A stretch of 64,000 nucleotides of DNA from Akkermansia muciniphila (GTDB taxonomy: Bacteria > Pseudomonadota > Gammaproteobacteria > Burkholderiales > Burkholderiaceae_C), in NCBI GenBank assembly GCA_943331105.2, contig CALQKH020000001.1, positions 1 to 64,000 of the forward strand, in the 5' to 3' direction. The notes below the pieces were generated by a model. It was not told the DNA's origin and ran no database searches. It was given only the letters and a program-made list of their open reading frames with translations. The first letter of the stretch is position 1. The number at the start of each line of letters is the position of its first letter. The position numbers and the translations under genes are program-made. Of this stretch, positions 27,110 to 37,000 are shown piece by piece.

Positions 27110-27859
27110 TCAGATGCGGCGGAACACCAGGTCCCACACGCCGTGGCCAAGTTTGAGACCCCGATTTTCAAACTTGGTCAGTGGCCGGTAGTCGGGTTTT
27201 GTGGCAAAGCCATCTGGGGCATCGCTGGTGTTGACCAGCAAAGGTTCGGCGCGCAGAACGCCCATCATTTGCTCGGAGTAGGGCTGCCAGTCGGTGGCCA
27301 AGTGCAGGTAACCACCTGGCTTGATGTGCCGGGCCAGGCGCTGGATGAAAGGCGACTGGATCAGGCGGCGCTTGTGGTGGCGGCTTTTGTGCCAAGGGTC
27401 CGGAAAGAAAATGTGCACGCCGTCCAGACTGTCCGGGCCTAGCATGTTGTCCATCACCTCGATGGCGTCGTGTTGCACAATGCGGATGTTGTCAATCTGG
27501 TCTTCGCCGCAACGCTTGAGCAAGGCACCCACACCCGGCTCATGCACTTCGCAGCACAGAAAGTTGTCGTCGGGGCGCACTTGCGCTATTTTGGCGGTGG
27601 CGTCGCCCATGCCAAAACCGATTTCCAAAATCAGCGGTGCGCTGCGCCCAAAGGCAGCAGGCACGTCCAAGCGTTCTGCGCTGTAAGGCACCAAAAATTG
27701 GGGACCGAATTGCTCAAATGCCCGCACTTGGCCCGAACCCATGCGGCCAGCACGCAGGACATAGGTTTTGATTTGCCGCATGAAGGGTGCGTCGGGGGCA
27801 GCCTGTTCGGTCATACTTTCGTGGGCAGGCTGCTGCTGGGTGTTCTCGGACATCGTCAT
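27110..27859 (-). CDS. trmB: tRNA (guanine-N7-)-methyltransferase
   Basis: Methylates G46 in tRNA variable loops using S-adenosylmethionine; about 249 residues. The SAM-binding motif is [16 protein letters not shown]. The TrmB signature [20 protein letters not shown] is complete, and the C-terminal FENRG block is present. The start is uncertain: an ATG at 27859, another at 27853, or a TTG at 27892; none has a good ribosome site. It is followed within one base by the pseudouridine synthase, pairing two RNA-modification genes. Confidence 0.94.
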   Translation of the reverse strand: MTMSENTQQQPAHESMTEQAAPDAPFMRQIKTYVLRAGRMGSGQVRAFEQFGPQFLVPYSAERLDVPAAFGRSAPLILEIGFGMGDATAKIAQVRPDDNFLCCEVHEPGVGALLKRCGEDQIDNIRIVQHDAIEVMDNMLGPDSLDGVHIFFPDPWHKSRHHKRRLIQSPFIQRLARHIKPGGYLHLATDWQPYSEQMMGVLRAEPLLVNTSDAPDGFATKPDYRPLTKFENRGLKLGHGVWDLVFRRI

Positions 27860-27951
27860 GAGGGAAGGCTTGAAGGCCGAAGTGTTTCGCAAAGTCTGCG
27901 ATTATCGCGGCTGCTGTTTGGGGTGGGGCGATGAGAGGGGGATGTGACGAG

Positions 27952-28419
27952 TCAAGTGGCTGCAAACGGGTTGACCAACTGTACGCCCGCCAGAACTTCG
28001 CCTGCGCCCATGTCTTCGGTCAACAACACAGCGCAACCTGAAATGTGGGCGCTGGCCAAAATCAGGGCGTCCCAGTAACTCAAGGAATGACTTTGGTGGA
28101 GATCGAGCGCCATGTCGATGGTGTCTGGCGTCACACCAGCCAGGTCCATTTGGCGGTAGCACAGCAGTTGCGCGCGCACATGGCTGTGGGGCAGACCCAG
28201 TTTGCGCAGGCCGACCTGTATGTACTCGTTGAGCACCTGAGTGGACAACACTCCCAAATGTTGAAACCGCAGGTGCCTCAGCACATCGATGGCGATGCGC
28301 TGTTTGTGAGGTTCGTCGGGGCTGTCGGCATAAACCAAGATGTTGGTGTCGATGAAGCACCTGGTTTTGGGCAGTTCAAGCAGCCTGCCCCAAGGGGGTG
28401 TGGGTTCAGCCGCGATCAT
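27952..28419 (-). CDS. PIN-domain ribonuclease toxin (VapC-like)
   Basis: A 155-residue PIN-domain protein, probably an RNase toxin. The acidic catalytic set is visible: CFIDTNILVYADS (Asp), STQVLNEYIQVGL (Glu), HSLSYWDALILASA (Asp) and LLTEDMGAGEVL (Glu/Asp). The ATG at 28419 overlaps the antitoxin gene by 14 bases; a TTG at 28437 is an alternative. The overlap and order (antitoxin first) are the usual arrangement for type II toxin-antitoxin pairs. Confidence 0.87.
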   Translation of the reverse strand: MIAAEPTPPWGRLLELPKTRCFIDTNILVYADSPDEPHKQRIAIDVLRHLRFQHLGVLSTQVLNEYIQVGLRKLGLPHSHVRAQLLCYRQMDLAGVTPDTIDMALDLHQSHSLSYWDALILASAHISGCAVLLTEDMGAGEVLAGVQLVNPFAAT

Positions 28420-28633
28420 GCAGGGCGTCTCGGTCAAACTTCCAGCCCTTGAGTTGCCCGCCGCCGCTCAAGCAGCGTTGTTCCCAAGCTTGCCACTCGG
28501 CGTCTTGACGTTCTTGCCCAGCGAGTTGCTCCAAGTAATCTCGTACGGCCTGGTTCAGGCTTTTGCCCATTTTTCGGGCTGCTTCACGCGCAGATTCAGC
28601 AATCCGCTCGTCCACAGACAAGGTGATGTTCAT
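28406..28633 (-). CDS. Antitoxin of the PIN-domain toxin (ribbon-helix-helix type)
   Basis: A 75-residue protein beginning MNITLSVDERIAESAREAAR, a short strand followed by helices as in ribbon-helix-helix DNA-binding proteins; KMGKSLNQAVRDYLEQLAGQ is the second helix. The C-terminal part is charged and Trp-rich (DAEWQAWEQRCLSGGGQLKG), likely the toxin-binding segment. GCGGAGGTCAAACC stands before the ATG. A 23-bp perfect palindrome 26 bp upstream is the probable autoregulatory site. Confidence 0.83.
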   Translation of the reverse strand: MNITLSVDERIAESAREAARKMGKSLNQAVRDYLEQLAGQERQDAEWQAWEQRCLSGGGQLKGWKFDRDALHDRG

Positions 28634-28658
28634 GGTTTGACCTCCGCAACGGCATGAA

Positions 28659-28681
28659 ATTCACACATATTATGTGTGAAT
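28659..28681. promoter_or_regulatory. 23-bp perfect palindrome upstream of the toxin-antitoxin pair
   Basis: ATTCACACATA (28659-28669), a central T, and TATGTGTGAAT (28671-28681). The right arm ends on the last base of the gluQRS TGA stop (28683-28681). It is placed as expected for an antitoxin operator. Confidence 0.75.
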
Positions 28682-29607
28682 CATGCTTCGGATGCAAACA
28701 CTGTACCTAGGGTTTGAGCGTGCAGAGCCGTCCAATGGGTCAAGGCTTGGTCTATGGTCGTGTTCTCGGGCAGCCTGGGCAGTCCCAAGGCATGCGCCGC
28801 TGCATTCAGCGCTTGGAAGGGCTGCTGCAGATCCAGCGCCAAGGCGCCGTTTTGTTTGCTGAGCTTTTCGCCATTGGCACCCAGTACCAAGGGCGTGTGC
28901 AGGTACTGGGGGGTGGGCAACGCCAAAGCGCGTTGCAGCAAGATTTGCCTGCCCGTGTTGTCGGTCAAGTCTTGGCCGCGCACGACGTGGGACACGCCTT
29001 GCGCGGCATCGTCCACCACCACGGCCAGTTGGTAAGCCCACAGCCCGTCGGCGCGGCGCAACACAAAATCGCCCACTTCTTCGGCCACTTTTTGCTGCTG
29101 TGGCCCCAACCGGCGGTCAGTCCAGTGGGTGATAACAGGCAGGCCCAGCGCAGTTTGCACCGCCTGTACATCGAGCCTCCAGGCGCGGGCGGGTTTGCCT
29201 TTCAATCCCTCTCGGCAGGTGCCTGGATAAACCGCCGCTTGGTGGCGTGCCACCGATGGGGCTTGCGCTGATGCGATGGCGGTTTCGATGTCTTTTCGCG
29301 AGCAGCCGCAGGGGTAGGCCCAGCCTTTTTTAACCAGCGTGTCCAGTGCGCCTTGGTAAGCAGCGTTGCAATGGCTTTGCCACATCACTGGGCCATCGGC
29401 CACCAGGCCGAAAGCTGCCAATTGCTGCAAGATGGCTTGGTCAGCCCCCGGCACGCAGCGCGTCGTGTCCACATCTTCGATGCGAACCAACCATTGCCCG
29501 TTGTGTCCCCGCGCATCGAGCCAACTGGCCAAAGCGGCGACCAAGGATCCGGCATGCAAAAGGCCGGTTGGCGAGGGCGCAAACCGGCCTGTGTAAGAAA
29601 GCCCCAT
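28681..29607 (-). CDS. gluQ: Glutamyl-Q tRNA(Asp) synthetase
   Basis: A shortened glutamyl-tRNA synthetase paralogue that glutamylates queuosine at the wobble position of tRNA-Asp; 308 residues, without an anticodon-binding domain. The HIGH-like motif is [20 protein letters not shown] at the N-terminus. The zinc site is formed by YPCGCSRKD and YPGTCREG. The KMSKS-equivalent is [10 protein letters not shown] near residue 235. The start [11 protein letters not shown] at 29607 is normal. The stop lies inside the antitoxin operator palindrome. Confidence 0.95.
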   Translation of the reverse strand: MGLSYTGRFAPSPTGLLHAGSLVAALASWLDARGHNGQWLVRIEDVDTTRCVPGADQAILQQLAAFGLVADGPVMWQSHCNAAYQGALDTLVKKGWAYPCGCSRKDIETAIASAQAPSVARHQAAVYPGTCREGLKGKPARAWRLDVQAVQTALGLPVITHWTDRRLGPQQQKVAEEVGDFVLRRADGLWAYQLAVVVDDAAQGVSHVVRGQDLTDNTGRQILLQRALALPTPQYLHTPLVLGANGEKLSKQNGALALDLQQPFQALNAAAHALGLPRLPENTTIDQALTHWTALHAQTLGTVFASEA

Positions 29608-29627
29608 GGAGGTTCAGTGTTCAGTGA

Positions 29628-30674
29628 TCAGCGTTTTTTGAGCACCGCCAAGGCCAGCTCCAGGCCAGAAACAAAGGCGTCCTCGACCCGGTGGCCCAAA
29701 CACCAGTCGCCACACAGGCCGATGCCTTGGTCTTTGGACCACACAAAGCTCTCGCCCAAAGCCTGATTGGTTTTGGCATACAACCAACGGTGCACCTCAG
29801 CGTGTGCTGGGGTAACGCGGATGCCCGTGATCTCTGCAAAGGCCTTGATGAGTTTGGCCTTCACGCGCTCCGGTGTGTCGTTCACGTGCTCCGCAGACCA
29901 AGGGGCACTCGCTTGGACAGTCCAGCGCTCAATGCGCTCGCGACCAGGCTTGGACGATTCACGCGCCATCCAGGCAACACGGTGGTGGGTGCTGCGGGCA
30001 GCGTTCCACTGAGGGCCGATGGTGATCAGGCCGGGTTGCACCGCTTGTGGATAGGCCAACATCAGCGTCCAGCAAGGGTCTACCGTGACCTGGGCCAAAG
30101 GTTTTGCAAGCGCCTCAAGGCCAGAGGCTTTGAGCAAAGCCGATGCTTGTTCGGGGGGGATGGCCAAGATGACTTTGTCAAAGCCGGCGTAGACGTGTTG
30201 TCCGCCATCCTCTGTTTCGGTTTGCAGCTGCCAGCCGTTTTTTCTCAGGGGGTCGGCCACAATTTGGGTGACCCGGGTCTGCAATTGCACATTGCCGTCT
30301 TCAACCAAAGGCATCGCCCAAGCCTTGACCAAGGCATTCATGCCGGGGGCTGCCACCCAGTGACGCTCACCGCCGGGTAAGCCGGCTTCGATCACACGGC
30401 CATTGGGGTCGAGCACGCGAACGGCATTGGCGCTCCAAGGCTTGCAAACCCCTGGGGCGGTGCCGATGGCCAATTCAAAACGCGGATCGCGCACCGTAAA
30501 GTACTGCGCACCGTGGTCAAAGCCACCAAATGCGCTGGCGCGGGTCGACATGCGACCTCCAAGGCCTCGGCTTTTTTCAAACAAAGTGACGTTGTGTCCC
30601 GCTTGGCGCAAAGTGCGTGCACAAGTGACGCCGGCCATGCCGACACCGATGATGGCGATGTGTTGTGTAGTCAT
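29628..30674 (-). CDS. Renalase-like FAD/NAD(P)-dependent amine oxidase family protein
   Basis: A 348-residue flavoprotein with an N-terminal Rossmann dinucleotide site (IAIIGVGMAGVTCARTLRQA) and an early second motif LFEKSRGLGGRMSTR. FDHGAQYFTVRDPRF is characteristic of the renalase-like group. The C-terminal FAD block is GLCGDWCLGHRVEDAFVSGL. The true substrate is unknown; bacterial renalases oxidise wrong-isomer dihydro-NAD(P)H. It precedes gluQRS by 20 bp on the same strand and may be co-transcribed with it. Confidence 0.85.
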   Translation of the reverse strand: MTTQHIAIIGVGMAGVTCARTLRQAGHNVTLFEKSRGLGGRMSTRASAFGGFDHGAQYFTVRDPRFELAIGTAPGVCKPWSANAVRVLDPNGRVIEAGLPGGERHWVAAPGMNALVKAWAMPLVEDGNVQLQTRVTQIVADPLRKNGWQLQTETEDGGQHVYAGFDKVILAIPPEQASALLKASGLEALAKPLAQVTVDPCWTLMLAYPQAVQPGLITIGPQWNAARSTHHRVAWMARESSKPGRERIERWTVQASAPWSAEHVNDTPERVKAKLIKAFAEITGIRVTPAHAEVHRWLYAKTNQALGESFVWSKDQGIGLCGDWCLGHRVEDAFVSGLELALAVLKKR

Positions 30675-30751
30675 GGGGTCACTTTAGCTGAGAAAAGGGC
30701 CCGGATACAGCCCGGGTGGGTTATTCCCGATGCCTGAGGATCAAGCTGTTT

Positions 30752-31690
30752 TCAGACGGCGTGCTTTGGCCGAAGCAAAGCGTCCCGCGTGGTCTGATTT
30801 TCCAGCTGTGCCAGCCACCATTTGAGGGCCTGTCCCGCAGGAGCTTGGCGGTTATCACGCCAGGCATAGTGACAGGTGTTGGTACGCGGGGTGTTGACCA
30901 TTTTGGCCACCAACAAACCCTTGTCAAGGTAGGGCAGGGCCAGCGATTCGGGTAAAAAACCACCGCCCAAACCGCGCAATTGGGCCTCTAGCTTGCTCGG
31001 CATGTCTGGCACCGTGAAGACATCTTGACCGCCCTGCAGACCAATCGTTAGCCCCGAACCCCGACTGACCGAGTCGGCCACGGCCACTGCGCGGTGTTGT
31101 TGCAAGCTGGCGTCGCTCAACGGCTCGGGGGCTTGGGCCAAGGGGTGGTGCGGAGCCACGGCATAGATAAAGGTGATGTCACCCAACACGGCGTGTCGCA
31201 TGTCTGTCTGCGGGCCCGGCTCCAGCACCACGCCCAGCGATAAATCGGCCTGGCCCGTGGTGAGCGCAGCCAGAGTGCCCGACAGGGTCTCGTATCGCAA
31301 GCGAAGGCGTGTGGGCGTACCCAGCGCCAAAAAACGGGCGCACAAATCCATCACAACGCTGCGCGAAATGATGCTGTCCACAGCCAACGTGAACACAGCC
31401 TCCCAGCCAGTGGCCACTCGGCGTACGCGGTTGGCCACAGTGTCCATGTCGTCGAGCAAACGGCTTGCCTCGCGCAACAACTCACGGCCTGCAGCCGTTG
31501 GGACTGCTTGGCGAGCACTGCGATCAAACAGCAGCACATCGAGTGCGTCTTCAATTTGGCGAACCCGGTAGGTCAGGGCGCTGGGCACCAGGTTCATGCT
31601 GCGGGCAGCGGCGGCAAAGCTGCCATGTTGACCGATGGTTTGCAGCATTTGCAGGGCTTCGGGTGTCAGCCAGTCGCGTGGAGTTTGCAT
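30752..31690 (-). CDS. LysR-family transcriptional regulator
   Basis: A 312-residue LTTR. The N-terminal winged helix (LTPEALQMLQTIGQHGSFAA, then NLVPSALTYRVRQIEDALDV) and the following linker helix are standard. The C-terminal effector domain starts near residue 92 (AVFTLAVDSIISRSVVMDLC). It is divergent from the pirin gene across 127 bp, so pirin is the likely target. The effector is unknown. Confidence 0.92.
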   Translation of the reverse strand: MQTPRDWLTPEALQMLQTIGQHGSFAAAARSMNLVPSALTYRVRQIEDALDVLLFDRSARQAVPTAAGRELLREASRLLDDMDTVANRVRRVATGWEAVFTLAVDSIISRSVVMDLCARFLALGTPTRLRLRYETLSGTLAALTTGQADLSLGVVLEPGPQTDMRHAVLGDITFIYAVAPHHPLAQAPEPLSDASLQQHRAVAVADSVSRGSGLTIGLQGGQDVFTVPDMPSKLEAQLRGLGGGFLPESLALPYLDKGLLVAKMVNTPRTNTCHYAWRDNRQAPAGQALKWWLAQLENQTTRDALLRPKHAV

Positions 31691-31817
31691 GGTTGTCTAT
31701 TTTCATTCAATATTTTTAAATGATGCCAGCAAACCATATCAACGTTTCGGGACAGGGTGTTCGTTACAGTTATGAAATTGTTTGGCATTTGGCCAAGCAT
31801 CTGAATTGGAGAATTGC

Positions 31818-32531
31818 ATGCTCACCCTTCGCAAATCGGCCGATCGGGGTTATGCCGACCACGGCTGGCTCAAATCGTTCCATAGCTTTTCTTTTGCCAA
31901 CTACTTTGATCCAGCGCACATGGGTTTTGGCAACTTGCGCGTCATCAACGAAGACCGCATCGACCCCGGTACGGGTTTTGGCACGCATGGCCACCGCGAC
32001 ATGGAAATCATCAGTTACGTGCTCTCGGGCAACTTGGCCCACCAAGACAGCATGGGCAATGTCAAGGGAATTCCGCCCGGCGATGTACAGCGCATGAGCG
32101 CAGGCAGCGGCGTGCGCCACAGCGAGTTCAACCATGCCCAAGGCGAGCAGACACACTTTTTGCAAATCTGGATCGAACCCAATGTGACGGGCATTGACCC
32201 GGGGTACGAGCAAAAAACCGTACCGACCAGTGCCAAACGGGGCCAGCTGGCGCTGGTGGCGGCACCACCCGCTGACCCGATGGCAGCCGACCACACCGTG
32301 CAGATACACGCCGATGCCCGCATGTACGCTGGCCATTTTGATGGGGCTGAAAACGCCGAGATGGCTCTGGACAGCGCCCGAAAGGCTTACGTGTTTTTGG
32401 TGCGCGGAAGCTTGCAGGTCAATGGCCAGTCGCTCAAGGCGGGTGATGCGGCCATGTTGCAAGTCGAACAGTCTTTGGCGTTGACCCAAGGCGACAATGC
32501 CGAAGTCTTGGTGTTTGATTTGTCCGCATGA
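31818..32531 (+). CDS. Pirin family protein
   Basis: A cupin-fold protein of the pirin family, 237 residues; some bacterial pirins have quercetin dioxygenase activity. The N-terminal cupin metal set is visible as GTHGHRDMEIISYVLSG and MSAGSGVRHSEFNHAQGEQT (His and Glu ligands). A second cupin domain occupies about residues 140-230. The ATG at 31818 gives the family N-terminus MLTLRKSADRGYADHGWLKS; the frame is open 36 bases earlier. It is divergent from a LysR gene and followed 72 bp later by a flavodoxin-like gene. Confidence 0.92.
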   Translation: MLTLRKSADRGYADHGWLKSFHSFSFANYFDPAHMGFGNLRVINEDRIDPGTGFGTHGHRDMEIISYVLSGNLAHQDSMGNVKGIPPGDVQRMSAGSGVRHSEFNHAQGEQTHFLQIWIEPNVTGIDPGYEQKTVPTSAKRGQLALVAAPPADPMAADHTVQIHADARMYAGHFDGAENAEMALDSARKAYVFLVRGSLQVNGQSLKAGDAAMLQVEQSLALTQGDNAEVLVFDLSA

Positions 32532-32603
32532 TCGCGACTGAAGGCCGCTCTAGGCGGTGTCCGTATTTTTCCTATCTTTTTCTCAACATTCAGGAGTTAT
32601 CTC

Positions 32604-33137
32604 ATGGCTAAAACAGTTGTTGTCTACCATTCCGGCTACGGCCATACCCAGCGCGTGGCCCAATTTGTGGCCCAAGGCGCCAATGCCCAAACCATCGCGA
32701 TCGATGCCGACGGCAACATCACCGATGCCGATTGGGCCGCTTTGGACGCAGCCGATGCCATCATTTTCGGCTCGCCCACTTACATGGGCATGGCCTCTTG
32801 GCAGTTCAAAAAGTTTGCTGACGCCACGTCCAAGCGGTGGTTCAGCAGTGCCTGGAAAGACAAAGTGGCCGGTGGCTTCACCATTTCGGCCAGCCCGAGC
32901 GGTGACAAACTGTCCACCATCCAGTACTTCATCACTTTGGCCATGCAACAAGGCATGGTGTGGGTAGGTCAGCCGGCCATGAACGACGGCACCATCAACC
33001 GCATCGGCTCCAACTCCGGTGTGATGGCGCAAGTCGGCCCCACCAGTCCAGCCGAAGACATTCCACAAGGCGACTTGGATACCGCTAAGGCCTATGGTGA
33101 GCGTGTGGCTGCCGTGGCGGCCAAGTGGCGTGTTTGA
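32604..33137 (+). CDS. Flavodoxin-fold NAD(P)H:quinone oxidoreductase (WrbA-related)
   Basis: A 177-residue FMN protein. The flavodoxin phosphate loop is VVVYHSGYGHTQRVAQ at the N-terminus, and AIIFGSPTYMGMASWQFKKF is the second FMN block. The AGGFTISASPSGDKLSTIQ segment follows. An ATG with CAGGAG 12 bases upstream supports the start. The LysR/pirin/flavodoxin cluster suggests a quinone or aromatic-compound stress response, which is inference from neighbours only. A strong terminator follows. Confidence 0.87.
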   Translation: MAKTVVVYHSGYGHTQRVAQFVAQGANAQTIAIDADGNITDADWAALDAADAIIFGSPTYMGMASWQFKKFADATSKRWFSSAWKDKVAGGFTISASPSGDKLSTIQYFITLAMQQGMVWVGQPAMNDGTINRIGSNSGVMAQVGPTSPAEDIPQGDLDTAKAYGERVAAVAAKWRV

Positions 33138-33164
33138 TGCTTCAAGTTTGAGGCCTTGAGCCCT

Positions 33165-33198
33165 AGCCGGAGCCGCCAAGCGGTTCTGGCTTTTTTTT
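33165..33198 (+). terminator. Rho-independent terminator after the flavodoxin-like gene
   Basis: A 12-bp stem AGCCGGAGCCGC (33165-33176) with GCGGTTCTGGCT (33180-33191), paired throughout if two G-U pairs are allowed, a 3-nt loop, and eight T from 33191. Confidence 0.88.
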
Positions 33199-33261
33199 CG
33201 CCCAAGGGCCAAGCGACCTGACACACGGCTGGCGCTTGGCGGTGCTTGCTAGGATAGGGGC

Positions 33262-33957
33262 ATGAAAATCATCACTTTGCTGCCTTGGCTCGACTGGCTT
33301 GCGCTCTTGACTTTTTTTGGATTGTGGGTCGGCTACGCTTGGCTGGCTAAAGTGCGTGGTCTGCGCGATCAGACCCTGATCGCGACCACCAACCGATACC
33401 GGCAAATGTGGATGTTGCAGGCCACGGCCCGTGACCCCCGCATGCTGGATGGGCTGATCACCCAGAACCTGTCTCAAACCCCCGCTTTCTTCTCGTCCAC
33501 CAGCATCATCATCATCGGTGGTCTGTTTGCCTTACTGGGCACCACCGACAAGGCTGCCGGCTTGGTGGGCGAGATCCCGTTTGCACAGCCTACCCCTTTG
33601 CTGGTGTTTGAACTCAAGATCCTGGTCTTGGTGGGTGTCTTTGTTTATGCTTTTTTCCGTTTCTCTTGGTCCATGCGGCTCTACACTTTTGTCGCCTTGG
33701 CCATCGGAGCGATGCCACCGCCTGAAGAATTTGCTGCTGAAAAGTTTGACCGCCAGCATTACGCTGAACGTGCTGGCAATTTGGTCAGTGCAGCGGCTGA
33801 AACTTTCAACGATGGTTTGCGTGCTTACTACTTTTCATTTGCCGCCATGGCTTGGTTCTTTTCCCCTATGGCCTTGGTGATGGCCACGGCATTGGTGGTG
33901 TTGATTCTTTATGGCCGCGAGTTCAGATCGGACGTGCTGCAAGTGCTGCGCGGCTGA
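33262..33957 (+). CDS. DUF599 family membrane protein
   Basis: A 231-residue integral membrane protein of the DUF599 type. Four hydrophobic segments are apparent: about residues 8-25 (WLDWLALLTFFGLWVGYAWL), 78-95 (STSIIIIGGLFALLGT), 112-135 (LLVFELKILVLVGVFVYAFF) and 190-218 (FAAMAWFFSPMALVMATALV). The conserved polar part between segments three and four includes HYAERAGNLVSAAAETFNDG. No function is known. It precedes dnaE by 83 bp. Confidence 0.82.
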   Translation: MKIITLLPWLDWLALLTFFGLWVGYAWLAKVRGLRDQTLIATTNRYRQMWMLQATARDPRMLDGLITQNLSQTPAFFSSTSIIIIGGLFALLGTTDKAAGLVGEIPFAQPTPLLVFELKILVLVGVFVYAFFRFSWSMRLYTFVALAIGAMPPPEEFAAEKFDRQHYAERAGNLVSAAAETFNDGLRAYYFSFAAMAWFFSPMALVMATALVVLILYGREFRSDVLQVLRG

Positions 33958-34040
33958 AAAAGAATTCTAAAGAATCCACTTCCAGATCGCGCGCCAACAA
34001 GGAGCAAAAGCCTGGGGGTGAGCTCCTACAATGCGATGCT

Positions 34041-37000
34041 ATGTTCGTTCACCTGCGCCTTCACTCCGAATTCTCTGTCGTTGACGCCACTTGTCGCATC
34101 GACGATGTGGTCAAAATTGCAGCCAAAGACGCGCAGCCTGCGCTGGCCATTACTGACCTGAACAACCTGTTTGGCACAGTCAAGTTTTACAAAGAAGGTC
34201 GCGCCAAAGGTGTCAAACCCATCATTGGCGCCGAAATCATTCTTGAAGGCTTGGGTGGCGATGTCGGTGTCACCAGCCGCGTGGTTTTGCTGGTGCAAAG
34301 CCATCCCGGCTATCTGAACCTTTGTGAGTTGTTGGCCCGGGCTTGGACGCAGAACATTGTCAAAGGCGTGGCCGTCGTCAAGCTGGCCTGGCTCAAGGAA
34401 TTGGCGAACGGATTGGTATTGCTGTCCGGTGCCCAAGCCGGTCCTGTGGGGCAGGCCATCGTGCAGGGAGACGCCAACAAGGCCGCTGATCTGGCGCTGC
34501 AATTGGGCTCAATATTCCCGCACCGTTTTTATTTGGAGCTGCAGCGCGCAGGTCGCCCCGAAGATGAACCTCAGGTGGCGGGTGCCGTGGCACTGGCCGC
34601 TCGCCTGGGTTTGCCGGTGGTGGCCACGCACCCTGTGCAGTTTCATGGCCCAGAAGATTACGAAGCCCACGAAGCGCGGGTCTGTATCTCAGAGGGTGAA
34701 ATTTTGGCCAACCCGCGGCGAATTCGGCGCTTCACCCGTGAGCAGTATTTCAAGTCGGCGGCCGAGATGTGTGCCTTGTTTGCGGATGTGCCCAGTGCAA
34801 TTGCCAACACGCTGGAAATTGCCAAGCGCTGCAACCTGAGCCTGGTGTTGGGCAAACCCCAGTTACCAGACTTTCCGATACCGCCAGTCAACGGCGTGGT
34901 CATGTCGGTCGAAGACTATTTCCGGCATGTGTCTTTTGAAGGCTTGGAGCTGCGCTTGGCGCACCTGTACCCCGTCGAAACCAAGCGCAGCGAAGAACGT
35001 CCTCGCTATGTGGAACGCCTAGAGTTCGAGCTGAACACCATCTTGAAGATGGGTTTTCCGGGCTACTTCTTGATCGTGGGTGACTTCATTCAATGGGCCA
35101 AGGCCAACGGCTGCCCGGTGGGCCCTGGTCGGGGTTCGGGTGCGGGCTCTTTGGTGGCTTATGCGCTCAAGATCACGGACCTCGACCCTTTGCAATACAA
35201 CTTGCTGTTTGAGCGGTTTTTGAACCCCGAGCGGGTCTCCATGCCCGACTTCGACATTGACTTTTGCCAGGGCAACCGCGACCGGGTGATCGATTATGTG
35301 AAAGACAAATACGGCCGTGAGGCCGTCAGCCAGATTGTCACATTCGGCACCATGGCCGCGCGTGCGGCCATTCGCGATGTGGGCCGCGTGCTCGACATGA
35401 GCTACACCTTTTGCGACGGCATCAGCAAGTTGATCCCCAATAAACCGGGCATGTCGGTCACCTTGCAATACCCACCTGCCACGCCCAAAGAGGGCGACAA
35501 GAACAACTACGCCATTGCCATGGAACCCATTCTGGCCGAGCGCATTGAGCGCGAGGAGGATGTGAAAACCCTCATCGAGCTGGCGCAAAAGCTCGAAGGC
35601 ATGACCCGCAACGTGGGCATGCATGCCGGGGGTGTGCTGATCGCACCGGGCAAGCTGACCGACTTTTGCCCGCTGTACCAGCAGCCAGGCAGCGAATCGG
35701 CGGTCAGCCAATACGACAAGGACGACGTGGAAGCGGCGGGCTTGGTCAAGTTCGACTTTTTGGGGCTGGCCACGCTGACGATTTTGGAGATCGCCCGCGA
35801 GTTCATCATGAAGCGGCACAAAGGCCAAGAAAACTTTGCCTTTGAAAACATCCCACTCGACGACGCGCACACCTACAAGCTGTTTTCGGATGGCAAAACC
35901 GAGGCTGTGTTTCAGTTTGAAAGCCGGGGCATGCAGGGCATGCTGCGCGACGCCCGCCCCAGCCGCTTGGAAGACCTGATTGCCCTGAACGCGCTTTACC
36001 GCCCAGGGCCTATGGACCTGATTCCCAGTTTTGTGGCCCGCAAACACGGCCGTGAGCAGGTGGAATATCCGCACCCGGCGGTGGCCCAAATGCTGAGTGA
36101 GACCTACGGCATCATGGTCTATCAAGAACAGGTGATGCAAACCGCGCAGATTTTGGGTGGGTATTCACTGGGTGGCGCTGACTTGCTGCGCCGCGCCATG
36201 GGCAAGAAAAAAGCCGAAGAAATGGCCGAGCACCGCGAAAAGTTTCGTGATGGGGCACTGGCCACTCACAACATTCCTCAGGAAAAGGCCGATGAAATCT
36301 TTGACCTGATGGAGCGCTTTGCAGGCTATGGCTTCAACAAGTCACACGCGGCCGCTTACTCCTTGTTGGCGTACCACACGGGTTGGCTCAAGGTGCACTA
36401 CACCGCCGAGTTTTTCTGCGCCAACATGACGGTGGAGATGGACGACACCGACAAGCTCAAGGTCTTGTACGAAGATGCGCTCAAGTTCGGTATCCGCTTT
36501 GACCCGCCTGACGTAAACCGGGGCACACACCGCTTTGAGCCCGTCACCGACAAGATCATCCGCTATGGCCTCGGGGCCATCAAGGGCACGGGCCAGCAGG
36601 CGATCGACGCCATTGTGGCGGCCCGCAACGAAGGTGGCCCTTTCACCAGTTTGTTCGACTTTGCTGTGCGTGTGGACCGTACCCGCATCAACAAACGCAC
36701 GGTGGACGCGCTGATCAAGGCCGGCGCCTTTGACTCGCTGCACATGAACCGCGCGGCGTTGTCGGCCAGCATTGATCGGGCTTTTGACTTCTCAAGCGCC
36801 ACCACAGCCAATGCCAATCAGGGCGGTTTGTTTGACATGCTGGGCGACGATTCCCACGGCTCCAGCACGCAAGAGCCCGAGTTGGTCGAGGTCATGCCTT
36901 GGGGCATCAAGGAGCGCCTGCTGCTTGAAAAAACAGCCGTTGGCTTTTTCTTGTCAGGCCATTTGTTCGATGCAGTCGAGCGTGAAGTGCGCCAATTTGC

